A stretch of 64,000 nucleotides of DNA from Caprimulgus europaeus (lineage: Eukaryota > Chordata > Aves > Caprimulgiformes > Caprimulgidae). The stretch is taken from positions 310,001 to 374,000 of the forward strand of contig OU015544.1 in assembly GCA_907165065.1 (NCBI GenBank), read 5' to 3'. Shown here piece by piece: positions 36,370 through 46,507 of this stretch; within the stretch, counting starts at the first letter, position 1, and every line of letters starts with the position of its first letter. Both the position numbers and the translations under genes were made by a program. Below the pieces are notes generated by a model, which saw only the letters and a program-made list of their open reading frames with translations, was not told where the DNA came from and searched no databases.

Positions 36370-38375
36370 TTCTCAGTGAAATGACAGCAGTGCAAGATTT
36401 CCGAAGCAAGAAAAGGTATTGGGGAGGAGGCAGAATCTCTTCAGCAGAAGAGTAAATCTATTTAAAATTTCCTTTTTCCCAGTAGAATTTTTTTAAAAAT
36501 CTTCCATGGAAAAGTCAGAGCAGGAATGTCAGAGAAAGGGCCTTTGCCTTGGGCTGTTAACAGTCTCACAGAACAAGACAGACCCTACAGCCTCTCTCCT
36601 TGGGTCCTGACCCAGGGGAAAAACCACATGAGGCTTCTCCTTTCCCCAGCCTTCACCAGCAGTGAGACCCGACAGAGCCAGCCTGATGGAATCCTGGGCA
36701 ACGTCAGCTTGGAAACCCACTTGACCATCAGCAGCATCCCCAGGGGACCAGCAGCCAGGAGCAGGAGCTGATCTCCCCGAGTTCATTCCAGCTAAGGCAG
36801 CCTCGGCTGCTGCGAAGCAGACAAGGAACCCGAACAAAGCACGGGGCAGCACGGCTGTCACCTGCCGGGTGCGTGTCACCGCGGGAGCCCGAGGGGCGTC
36901 CCGAGCGGTCTAACAGGATTTGTTAAGCTCATTCTCCACTTTACAGGTATTTGGCTTTTTTGCTGCTGATTAAACATTTCGCAGGAAGACGTATCACAGG
37001 AGGGATTTTGCACCAGTATCCATGGAAACAATAGAATGTTTCCATCTAACATGCATGTTAATTTTTCCAAGATGTTATTAGCTGTTCCTGCCAAAGGGGT
37101 TTAAAACAGCATTAAGAAAGCTAAATAATACAGCAAAAGCTGTTACAGAGATTATGAGGACAGGATTTTTTCAGATATTTTTTCAAACTATGTTCCTACC
37201 TAAGGCACATCCTTTACATTTACAGGTGTGAAGTCGTTAGCATAAAACATTGACAGCAAATTAAGTTACACCTGTATTTTCAGAAGACCTATTTACATTC
37301 TAAGAAACACAATCAGTATCAGAGGAATTCACTGAGGTGAATCAGGAAAAAAAAAGGTCAGGTTTGGTTCCATACATACCCATCATTTACATCACCCCGG
37401 TATAAATTTTTGGATTTTGGTATTAAAAAAAAAAATCAGGATTTTTTTAACCTGAATTCACATTTTAGTTTCTGGTCTGCTCTATGCTTCAGTCACTCTA
37501 CTGAATTCTCCTCAATTATCCTTATGCTCAGCAGTTGATCATCTTCTTCCTGCCTCTTTTCTCCACCTCATGGAAGTCCATTGCATGAAGTTCAAAGAGC
37601 AAGACCATTCACTCTTCTGATGGTAAAGCTAGAGAGATCAGGTCAATGCCATTCTACAGACTGTAACCTGCGTTGGAAGAACGAGCTCCAAGACCATCTG
37701 GACTTCAGCAAAGAGCAGGAGCTCTTCCTTTTGGGACTCTTCAAGCCTATTCTGAGCAGTCCTGAGAAGACGCGTTGCCTGCAGGCCACCGGCTGTGTCT
37801 GCTCCTGCCTTGGGTGGGCGTTCAGGAGCCGCAGCTGGAGTGGCAGCAGCCGTGGACACTGCCTGTGGGTGTTCACAGCAGCTGGCAGCTGGCTCCAGGC
37901 TACGGATCCAAGGAGAACCCGTGAGGAATGGCAGGAGACAGGGCCGGCTTGTGGTCCACGAAGACAAGCCCTTTTTATCTTCTCACCCTGTTCCCCAAAT
38001 CTGTCTGCATCTGTTGGCCAGTTTTGTTGGCTCTTATCTAAGACCTCAGATGGGACAAGAGGAACATGCTCGTGTGCTGGCTGAGCTTGTGAGAGCCACT
38101 AGCGATGCCCTGGGAGAAAGGGGAAAGACAATGAAATCAAGCAACGGAAAAGGACCATGAGTGATTTTTTCAGGTATTTTGAATCCTGGAAAGATCCTAA
38201 TTGGCAAAGACTTTAAGCTGTATGTTCACGGGAAACCCATGAAGGTCTCACAGGAGTGAGACCCGAGTTAGGATGGTAATAGGAGAACAGTCACATTGCC
38301 AGTGGTGATAACCAGTTCTCTGCTTTTGCAGAATACAGGAGAGGCTGAAATTGCAGAGGAAGAGGATTATGGCAC
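36370..38375. other. Unique non-coding DNA
   Basis: This includes AT-rich sequence at 37.0-37.5 kb and a GC-richer stretch at 37.7-38.1 kb, with open frames of up to 167 codons on the plus strand and 109 on the minus strand. None is recognised, and overlap on both strands argues for chance. No repeats were identified. Confidence 0.5.
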
Positions 38376-38379
38376 AGTT

Positions 38380-38540
38380 GTAATATGATGATCATTACTT
38401 ATTCCTTTAGCATTCATTATTGTTAGATGAATCATAATGAACTCATCTGGTATTAATATAAATGTTAAATGCAAATCCATGCAAATTCCTCTAATTCAGC
38501 ATCATTTAATGTACCATTAAACTTCTTCATGAGCTTTCTG
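38380..38540. promoter_or_regulatory. Candidate enhancer with paired POU octamers
   Basis: The AT-rich island contains two perfect octamers, ATGCAAAT, at 38469-38476 and 38479-38486. They are in the same orientation with a 10-bp repeat distance, about one helical turn. Around them lie CATTCATTATTG, GAATCATAATGAAC, CTCTAATTCAG and CATCATTTAATG. POU-family factors bind the octamer, and two sites on the same helical face would allow cooperative binding. No open frame covers it. Conservation was not tested. Confidence 0.42.
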
Positions 38541-39535
38541 TGAACTGAGGTCTTTCTTTGGAAGAGTCCAGCTATTACTGAGGAATAAAGAAGCAATAGT
38601 TTGGCTATTGAGAACCTTCTGGGACTAGCAGAAGGCAACAGTTAGTCATTGTGACTATTAGGAAGAGAGACTTTTTAATTCAGAAATTAAAGCTGAGCAA
38701 CGTGAGGACACTGCACAATTCCAGCATCAATTAAAGGCCACTTATGTTCTTTCACTGCATCTCTGAAAATAGCAGAGAGCCACCTGCCTCGGGGGTTTGC
38801 CAGAGCCTGACCCTTGCTTCCAGGAGGAACAGCCTGTTTGCAGGGGAGAGGGCCATAGGGAGAACCTGTCCTTTTCTTGGAGTAATTTACAAGTCTGTAA
38901 TATTGCTGTAATTAATTATTCACTGTCCTTCCAGTCAAAAGCACTGCAGAATAAAGGAATAAACTATTTCCTTTTAGGAGGCAATGTCTTGGAAATCAAA
39001 ATCCAAACAGCACACATGAGACAGCTGCATGATTGTCATAATTAATTTAATTACAAGTATTTGCTTACTTTTGAAAGATGAAGAGCATTAAATACTAGAT
39101 GTCTCTTTCTTCAGGAAAATATCACTACACACATTAAAGCAAGACATTTGAAAGCAGATCCCTTCCCATTTGAGCAGCAGCCTTCATAGAGAGTGTGATG
39201 AATTCACCTCCTGCAACTTCCACCACATCAGTTTCAATTAATGTAATAGGCAAGACAGAGAGCTGGACATGTGCAAGTGTCTGTGCTGGGCTGTGGAAGG
39301 CTTCCATGACCAGCTGAAGCAGGACAGGGCTTACTATGTCAAATAACTGTGAGCCATGTTCAGCACACAAATGCAGTTTTCTCTGTGGAATAAGCAAAAT
39401 TGCAATTTATAGGTGATGAGTTCTAAAAGGGAAGATTTTTTTCTGTTTTATGACAAAAAACATAACCCCAGCGATATTTTGGTCTAAGTGACTCCTATGA
39501 CAGAAATTCACTCCCTTGTTTCTTCCCACACCAGC
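38540..39535. other. Unique non-coding DNA
   Basis: AT-rich, with a TAAT-rich knot at about 39.03-39.09 kb (CATAATTAATTTAATTAC). No gene or recognised repeat. Confidence 0.5.
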
Positions 39536-39540
39536 AGAAT

Positions 39541-39870
39541 AGGTGCTTCCTTCTCCTGGGGAGGTACCGGAACGGCTGCGGCGCCCGCGTGTCCCTCCCG
39601 TTGCAGCGGCGGGGCTGCAGCGTGGCACCGTACCTGCGCCTCAGGCTTTCATGGAATGGCCGCCTTGGTTTTATGTTCCTGCACTGTCTCGGAAAGAGCA
39701 AAGCTCCTAAGTGCTGAGCTAAGAATGGAGTGAGGTAAATGGAAATGAGAGAGAGAGAGCAGAGCAGGCTGTGGGAAGGGCAGCAGCACCGCACGGCACC
39801 GCCAGCACGGTACTTCTGTGTCAGGACGTTGTCGCGACGGGGACGGCTGCCGCATCCTCCCCATAGCAGC
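39541..39870. promoter_or_regulatory. Small CpG-island-like cluster, possible promoter
   Basis: I count about 25 CpGs in 330 bp, in two dense knots (about 39567-39642 and 39788-39880), with GC clearly above the window average. A rough estimate gives observed/expected CpG near 0.9, which meets usual island criteria. In birds and other vertebrates such clusters often mark promoters kept unmethylated in the germline. A plausible donor, GAG|GTAAAT (GT at 39735-39736), lies inside on the plus strand. The next strong plus-strand acceptor is at 41706, so this could be exon 1 of a transcript. A minus-strand promoter or an orphan island are alternatives. No TATA box is evident. Confidence 0.45.
39747..39759 (+). 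repeat. Short (GA)n run
   Basis: Thirteen bases of alternating GA between the two CpG knots. It is a potential GAGA-type element but too short to interpret. Confidence 0.7.
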
Positions 39871-39879
39871 GATCTCTCT

Positions 39880-41706
39880 TCTCTGAATGGAAAGGGCACT
39901 GGTCACACCATGGGGCTGGAGCGTGGTGCAGCTTCGCTTCCAGTGACAGGAGGCTTGCCCAGCCCTGCAGTGGATCAGGAGAGAACAGGATCTGGTTTGG
40001 CTGGTGTCGTGGTATTGATCTCTCCAAGCAGAAATTAATGGATGTGTTTCTCCTCTTTATTGCTTCAGGGCTGGCTGTTCAGAGGAAAAAAGAGTCTGTT
40101 TGTGATTCTCCTTGCAGTTACTTATTACAGCAATGCATACCAAATTTTTTTCTATCTTCCTTTCTTCCCATTATTAAATGTACATGTTTAAAACATTTTG
40201 TCCACTGGGTATGGTTTGAAAGGACTCTTCAGTCCTTAATATTGGGCAAGAAAATTTCTGATAATACAGGCAAGCAGTTAAAGAGTAAGGCTTAAATTAC
40301 CCTGCCCTCATTGCAAGGAAGGGCACACATTTGCCATACTAAGTAATGAAGGAAAATTGCTGCTCTCAGTGTCGAGATATGGCTCTCACCTGGTCTGCCT
40401 TCTTCCAGACTGGAGATGTATATATCCTTTACTCAACAAGACACGTTATGAAACTTAGAAGGTTTTGGTGGCTGTTTTCTAAATGCAGTAAAACTTTCCA
40501 TATTTCATTACTATCTGTATAAATCCATAGTAAACACCTGGGCAAATATATAGTGAGTGGCTTTCAGATCTGCCCTGGTTTGATGTATCAGCAGTTTTCT
40601 TGTCCTTACTCTATTTCCAGCTTTTGTTTAGATGTTCTCCCCTGATAATTGAATATGTAAAACTCCAGCCTTGTGAGCAGCCAGAGAGCAATGAGGGCTG
40701 ACACTGAGCACGGCAAATCAGCTGTAGGGTTGAGCTCGCAGCATACGGGGGAAGGAAATACGACGCACATGTGTAAGGAAGGAGAAATTGCTCAGGAAGC
40801 CAAGTTTCTGCCAAGCTCTTCTTGGACAAATAACAACATCTGCTCCCTTAACTAACTTTAATTCAGCTCTCTTTTTGCCACTCTGCCTGAGACAATATTT
40901 AATTGATATTAAAGCAGCATGCATGATACTGAGTATGTACTTGAATACTTGGAATAAGATCTTTTAACATAGCACTGATGTATTGATACCTAACTAACAG
41001 CTTTGATGTGCAGCATTTTCATTATCTTGTTTTTTCTCTAATGATTAAATACACCCAAGAGAGATGGAAAGCACAACATAGACTATGATTACACAGGTAC
41101 TTTGTGCAGATTATTAACAAGGACACTGAAGCTAAAAAATAGGAGGAAATAGTAAGTTTTTCCAAGTTAAGAGCTTATTTAAAATGAAACAATAGGTTCT
41201 ATTCTCCAGGTTTGCAAAGCCTGGTACGTTGACATGTTCAGACTCTGGATGGAAGGAGAGGGGATGCTCTTTCTCCTATCAGTGTTCAAATAGAGCATGT
41301 TGACGGATGGGGGAAACTACTCAGGATTCCTTCTCTTTTCCTCCCCAAAATGCATGGGGGTTTTTTGTGGTTTTTTTTTGTTTTTTGGTTTTTTTTTTTC
41401 CCCCAAGTTGTCCAGAAATTTTGATCAAGTCTTGCATGCCCATGCCATGTGTGTGTATGTCTGTATACACTAACTTGATTTTTCAGAAGTGGTAGTTAAT
41501 TCTAGTGCCTCAGGCCCTCAAAATGAGCACTGGGGTGTATAAAGGATTAAGAAATGCAAACCCCACCTTGTGCCGGCTCTACACAGTAAAGTTAATCCAT
41601 ACTGAGTCGGAGTTTTGAAAACCTTGGATATTGTGACTACTTTTTCCTATATAAATTTTATCTGCCTTTCTTTGTAACCCTTCGTTTTCTTTTTTTTTAA
41701 CTGCAG
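39880..41706. other. Unique non-coding DNA with a T-rich tract
   Basis: No gene is recognised. A T-rich, G-interrupted tract at 41361-41400 follows the word GCATGGGGG and is followed by CCCCC. The stretch at 41.10-41.17 kb faintly resembles an ancient MIR-type SINE core, but not enough to call. Confidence 0.5.
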
Positions 41707-41923
41707 ATGTCAGAGTATATTTTTTCAGCAAAGCTGATCGTGGACTCTATCCAAGCCACCAGAAATCTTCTGAGCACTCCTGGCCACCAGCAAACCTCAG
41801 CCAGTGCTGAGGCTCTTCAAAGACAAGACCACACTGTTTATAAAAACAATCTGCGTGTCAGCGTGTGCAGTTGGCGGGTGCTTGGCTTGCATTTTCTCCA
41901 TTTGTCGAGAGGCATCAGTCATG
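41707..41923 (+). other. Exon-like segment, 217 nt, single open frame starting with ATG (plus strand)
   Basis: A T-rich tract and acceptor (TTCTTTTTTTTTAACTGCAG, AG at 41705-41706) lead directly into ATG. The segment ends at CATG|GTGAGC, with GT at 41924-41925. Only the ATG frame is open, for 72 codons plus one base; the other two have stops. The conceptual peptide begins MSEYIFSAKLIVDSIQATRN and is not recognised. It lies about 2 kb downstream of the CpG cluster on the same strand. It could be an internal non-coding exon or a pseudo-exon. An ATG placed exactly at the acceptor has no special meaning by itself. Confidence 0.22.
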
Positions 41924-41924
41924 G

Positions 41925-44900
41925 TGAGCTGAGCAACGTTTTAATTCCCAGCACTGCAATTACTGTGTAGCAGTTAAGATCCAGGCATGGGGAATGCAAA
42001 GCCTGAATCATCTGGCATGTAGAGGGGCTGTGTGAGAACAGCAGGGTAATAGCAAAGATGCAGGGGATTGGGAAAGCTTACCTCCCAGTTCTATGCACAA
42101 GAAGTGGGAAATTACATGCTTTCTGACTGCAAAAATGTTGAACAGCAAGCAGGTGTCACTGGGAGGGGTTGAGGAAAACTTTACATCACTCAAATGTTTT
42201 CTCTCTCCAGCACTCACCATGGCCAGGGATTTCCAGAGGAGCCTGGGGAGCAGGCAGCGGGTTCCCATCAGATGGCTGAACCTGAGCTGCTCTGCAGGAG
42301 TTGCTCACCCACCTCCTCAGCAGGCAGCAGCAGCCAGATCTCGGGTGTTGTGACTGGGCAGAGCTCCCTCGGGGTCGGTGGCACCGTGCCCCCGGCCGAA
42401 CGCTGAGACTGAACTACTGACCTCACCCTGGTCACTCGGGCCAGTCCCTGTTCTAGAGGATCATGCATGAGAAACAACCCACTGCTTCCCCAGCCTCTCT
42501 TTCAGACACAGGAACGTTTTCTGGAGCTAGGTTTTTGTGCTGGGGGAAGTCCCCAGAATGGTTCAGTTTATGACAAAGACACTTTGTTGGGAAGAACCTA
42601 CAGCATTTACTCCAAGTGCTTGTACTCTGGATTTACCCACACAAAATGTGGGGAAATTTGCCCCACAGTATCAAAAGAGGATTTTTTTCTTAGCTTTTCT
42701 GCTGGCTGTGGGCACTCCAAGACTTTCAGGAGGCTTTAGGCTTGTTGATCAGGCCTAGTTGCATCCTGGGCCACTTCAGAATAAGTACCTATTTGCTTGT
42801 CTTTCATTTGAGTTTTTCGAAACTATGTGTAGACATTTCTTGACAAATCTTCAAAACAGGCACAGAAGTAGGTAAAAAAAAATCTGTCCCTATTTTACAG
42901 AAACTAGGATTAAAAATAATAGGTTTTTTTAGCTGCATGGCCATTTAAAGAGGGATCTGAGGCCTCTTTGAGATCAGTGATGGGCCTGATCAGCACCTGG
43001 CTGTTATAAAAACCAGCAGGAGTCAACCTCCGCTGATTTGCAGAGCTGTGAAGAGCTTGAGAGCTGCAGTGGGGTCTGGCCTGTCATCCTCCCTTTCACG
43101 GCAGAGGATCCAGCCTCTAGCAAGGATGTGTTCTGTGGGAGTGGGTGCTGACCCAGGAGATCCAGATAAAAGTAGTAAGTGCTTGTTGTGTTCTGCCATG
43201 GCTTCCTACCAGCCTGTAGGTGGTTTCCCAGTCTCTTGCCAGTTGCAGAGTTGTAGAAGCTTTTGGGACCTCTGCTATTTGCTCAGCCAGGAGGTGTGCT
43301 GGGAGGAATGTGTGTCCTGTGGAATCCCATTATTTTCATACAGACCGGAAGGTTGTTGTGAAAGCAATCAAATTAATGGGGTGGGGAAGCTAATAAATTC
43401 TTGAGTGTTTGAAACTCAGAATGGCTCTAGGCTCAGGAGAGCCAAAACCCAGCCTGTTTTACAGCAGTTAAAGGCCTTTGTCTAACCAACACACCACGCT
43501 TCAGCTGTGTGTGACCCTCCTGCACTTTCATTCCTCCTCAGTCAATCTGAGCCCTACATCTGTGGCCGTGTTAGGCAGCAGAGCAGCTTCACTAAGCCCT
43601 GCACGTGGCAGTAGCCCCTGGGAGAACTGCAAGAGCCCTGTGCCACTCCATCTTCCCTAGAGAGAGATCTACCATCAGTGTGAAGCCTTCCTCTTCTGCT
43701 GTGAATCATCCTTCCCTGTGAGAAAGTGGGAGGATACTTGAATATGTTCTGGATGTTGCCACATTATAGGCAAAATATGCTGTTTAGACCCTGCCTCTCA
43801 CAAATAAGGCCAGATCCTCAGCTGCTGTTGGCACCCTCTTAATTATACATGTGGAAACAGTCCCCCAAACTTCATCTAGCTTCCTTCACTTATGTCTAGA
43901 AACGTAGAATTACAATCAGCACGGAATTGTAGCTGAGATTGTATTACAGGATTGCTTAGATCCTTGTTGCAGCTTTTGAATTTTCATTTTCTGCTTTCTT
44001 TTCACAGGATGTGATACATAGTGCTGAAATATTTTCCTATAGCTGCAGGGTGAATATCACCTTCTTTAACATAGTTTAATAGGACGTTCTTTCCTTTTCT
44101 AATCCCATGGAAATAGGAGTTGTACTGGATAAGATCACACATGAATGTTACTGTAATTTTGCTCTGTGTCAGAGATATGATCTCATCAGAGCTTGACTGC
44201 ATCGCTAATCTGAGAAAAGGGCACAAGCATTGAAGCTGAGATAGGCGACCTTTAGCAGTCTTCCAGTTTGTATGGAGGGTATCTGGAATGTAAATTGTTA
44301 GGCATTATGCTCTGAAATGTTCCAGTAACTTTTGAAATGCAAAGTTACGTGACTGTCAGAATTGAGGTCACTTCCATGGGAGGCAGGGACCCCATCATGG
44401 CCTTGGACCCTCTGCCTCCCAGCCCTGCCCAAAATAGTGGGAAGGCTTTTTCTGTTTCACTCTGTACATGGGAAAACAGTGCAAAAAAGCTGTATGGAAA
44501 TATTAATGGAGTTTATGGATGTGGCTAAACACGATTGAAACGATGCTTGTAAATGTGGGTAGAACTTGTCAGTGACTGTTTAAAATTGAGTAATATCATT
44601 TTAATTGTTATACTTGCTGCTATAGATCACACTAAGGTTGTGTTGATAGAACCATCAAGCATAGTAAATGCTATAAGTACAACATATTAGTACTAATTAC
44701 AGAGAAATTTAACAACAATGTATATGAAGAGGACAATTTCGTATGCTAATTCACCATAGTAAATTTAATTGTATGGAAGAGGGGAAGGCAAAATAATTTT
44801 CTATAAAGAATAAAATGATAGACACTGGGTTGTTTTTTCCAGTGCTTGGTGGCATTCCTGACTCCTTTTGAAAGGGTTGCTGCCACTTCACCTTATTGAG

Positions 44901-44925
44901 CATCCTCTGGTATGTATATCTTTAC
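41925..44925. other. Unique non-coding DNA
   Basis: GC-richer patches at 42.2-42.45 and 43.05-43.3 kb hold short unrecognised frames. No repeats or paired splice signals were identified. AT-rich sequence at 44.54-44.82 kb contains ATGCTAATTCACC and AATTTAATTG and resembles the other candidate regulatory islands. Confidence 0.5.
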
Positions 44926-44927
44926 AG

Positions 44928-45013
44928 GGCACAGGAGATTTGAACTGAGTGCTGGACAACAGCTCTGACTCTTCTCTGCCAAAGCAAAAATATGTTGTTT
45001 TTCATTGAGGCAG
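44928..45013 (+). other. Exon-like segment, 86 nt, all frames closed (plus strand)
   Basis: Acceptor GTATATCTTTACAG (AG at 44926-44927) and donor GGCAG|GTAAGC (GT at 45014-45015) are both strong. Stops occur in all three frames, so it could only be a non-coding or untranslated exon. It lies 0.9 kb upstream of the exon-like segment at 45895-45996 on the same strand. Confidence 0.18.
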
Positions 45014-45894
45014 GTAAGCTGAGAGTTGTAGTGATGTGAAATGTTAATGGAGAGCATGCACAGGAATTACATCCATAGAGGGCAATGTGAAAATAGGCCC
45101 CTGGGTTTTTTTTCCTTTTTATCGGGCTGCAAGAAGTCAGAAGCTGTTACTCACTGAAATAAATTACCTAATAGCTTTGACCTTTTTTCCCTTCCAGTTA
45201 TTTTAATTTACAGACTTGAGAAAGGACCGAATTTAAGAGGAGTTGCATTGTTTTGGATAAAATAACTTCTCTTACTCTTTACCTCAAAGATTTTGTTCTT
45301 ATTTAGACTGCAGTTGCCTTTGACTGTTCTGGAAACACAGAGGATCATTTGGGAGTTTGCAAATGTCACTTCTCCTCTTCAGGGCCCCTGGTTGCAGTGG
45401 TGATCCAGGTGTAAATGAGCCATTGGGCTCTGGTTCTTGGGGCTGCTGTGGAGGGATGAGCTTGTGTCCCCTGGGGATGGCAACTGGCCGAGCCCCTACT
45501 CCTTCCCAGGCATCCTTCTGTGGATGCTCCAGATCACAAGCAAATGTGTCAAAACCCTCTGAGTGATTTTCCTGCCTATTCTGCACACTAACTCAGAAAA
45601 TGATTTGGGTTCAAATCTCCACTGGCTTACTGGCATGTCCTGGCAAAACGGCCACTGCTCCCTGTTATCGGGTACCTCAGCAGATCCCGAGATGCACCGG
45701 GCAGAGCAAGCTCTTCTGGCTCCAGGGGTTTTGGGGCAGACTCCACCTTTTTGTCCCACAACTCCAACTCCAGCATGATACAAAAGTGAATTAAAAGACA
45801 AGGAGCTATAGCACGATGAACGAATGAGTGATCCAGAAAATCTCTGCTAGTTCAGTTTTTTAAGAGTAATTTCCCCCCTCCTTGCTTCCTTCAG

Positions 45895-45996
45895 ACTTCA
45901 TATGTCACAAACAAGAAGCCAAATTCAACAGGTGAAAACAAGTCTTGCCACGTCTACAGGAAGGCCAAAGTGATTACAGAAGATAAGTGTGGCCCA
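45895..45996 (+). other. Exon-like segment, 102 nt, phase 0/0, one open frame (plus strand)
   Basis: The acceptor TCCCCCCTCCTTGCTTCCTTCAG region (AG at 45893-45894) is excellent, and the donor CCCA|GTAAGT (GT at 45997-45998) matches the consensus at +1 to +6. The segment is exactly 34 codons long and open only in the frame starting at its first base, so both flanking introns would be phase 0. The peptide has two cysteines (residues 18 and 32), two N-glycosylation sequons (residues 10-12 and 15-17) and the run CHVYRKAKVITEDKCGP. That would suit part of a secreted or extracellular module such as a thrombospondin-type repeat, but I cannot assign a family. It is the best coding-exon candidate in the window. 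A chance pseudo-exon is still possible. Confidence 0.33.
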
Positions 45997-45999
45997 GTA

Positions 46000-46398
46000 A
46001 GTATATTTTTCTTTATTCATTGCTAGTCTGGTCTATGCATTTTTCTTCTAGCGTGTGCTTTGTGTCTATGTAAAAATTCAATTTGCGTTTTACTGTATGT
46101 CAGTATCAAGCCATTTTTTCTATGAAGTTAATTTTCCCATCTGGGAAAAATGAAATATGCTTTTAAGTAGTAAAAATGTATTCACATTGTTTGCCTTTTG
46201 TTAGTTACATCAGTTATATATAGCAAAGGAAATACATTTATAATTTGTAAAAAACATTAACATAGTTCAATTCTTGGTATATATGGCACATGAAACATTT
46301 ATTCATGTGTTTCCTCTTTCAACATCAGGTTGAACTCAGCCTGTAACACTAGTATCTGTATTGTAGCAGCTGGAGTGTGGGAGGTGCATTGCAGAGCA
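46000..46398. other. AT-rich unique DNA
   Basis: Sequence between the exon-like segment and the CR1 tail. It is AT-rich, with TTATATATAGC and similar low-complexity words. There is no gene. Confidence 0.5.
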
Positions 46399-46399
46399 C

Positions 46400-46507
46400 C
46401 CTGAAAAATAGCACTTAGGGACATGGTTTAGTTGGGGACTTGTCAGTGTGAAGTTAGTGATCTTAAAGGTCTTTTCTAATCTAAACAAGTCTGTGATTCT
46501 GTGATGA
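46400..46507 (+). mobile_element. CR1 LINE 3' tail, 5'-truncated
   Basis: The segment carries CACTTAGGGACATGGTTTAG, GGGGACTTGTCAGTG, GTGATCTTAAAGGTCTTTTC and TAATCTAAACAAGTCTGTGA, ending in GATTCTGTGATG. This is the well-known CR1 3' untranslated end (consensus like GGTCTTTTCCAACCTAAATGATTCTATGATTC) in sense orientation. Only about 110 bp remain, which fits the usual extreme 5' truncation. The short open frames across it on both strands are not genes. Confidence 0.9.

Noticed and set aside
37581..38084. 167-codon open frame on the plus strand
   Set aside because: No conserved motif, open frames on the other strand as well, and no flanking splice signals.
41095..41170. Faint resemblance to an ancient MIR-type SINE core
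   Set aside because: Only scattered words agree (ACACTGAAGC, AGTAAGTTTTTCCAAG), which is not enough to claim homology without an alignment.
41361..41400. T-rich tract considered as a retrotransposon poly(A) tail on the minus strand
   Set aside because: No recognisable element body or target duplication lies beside it, and it is interrupted by G residues.
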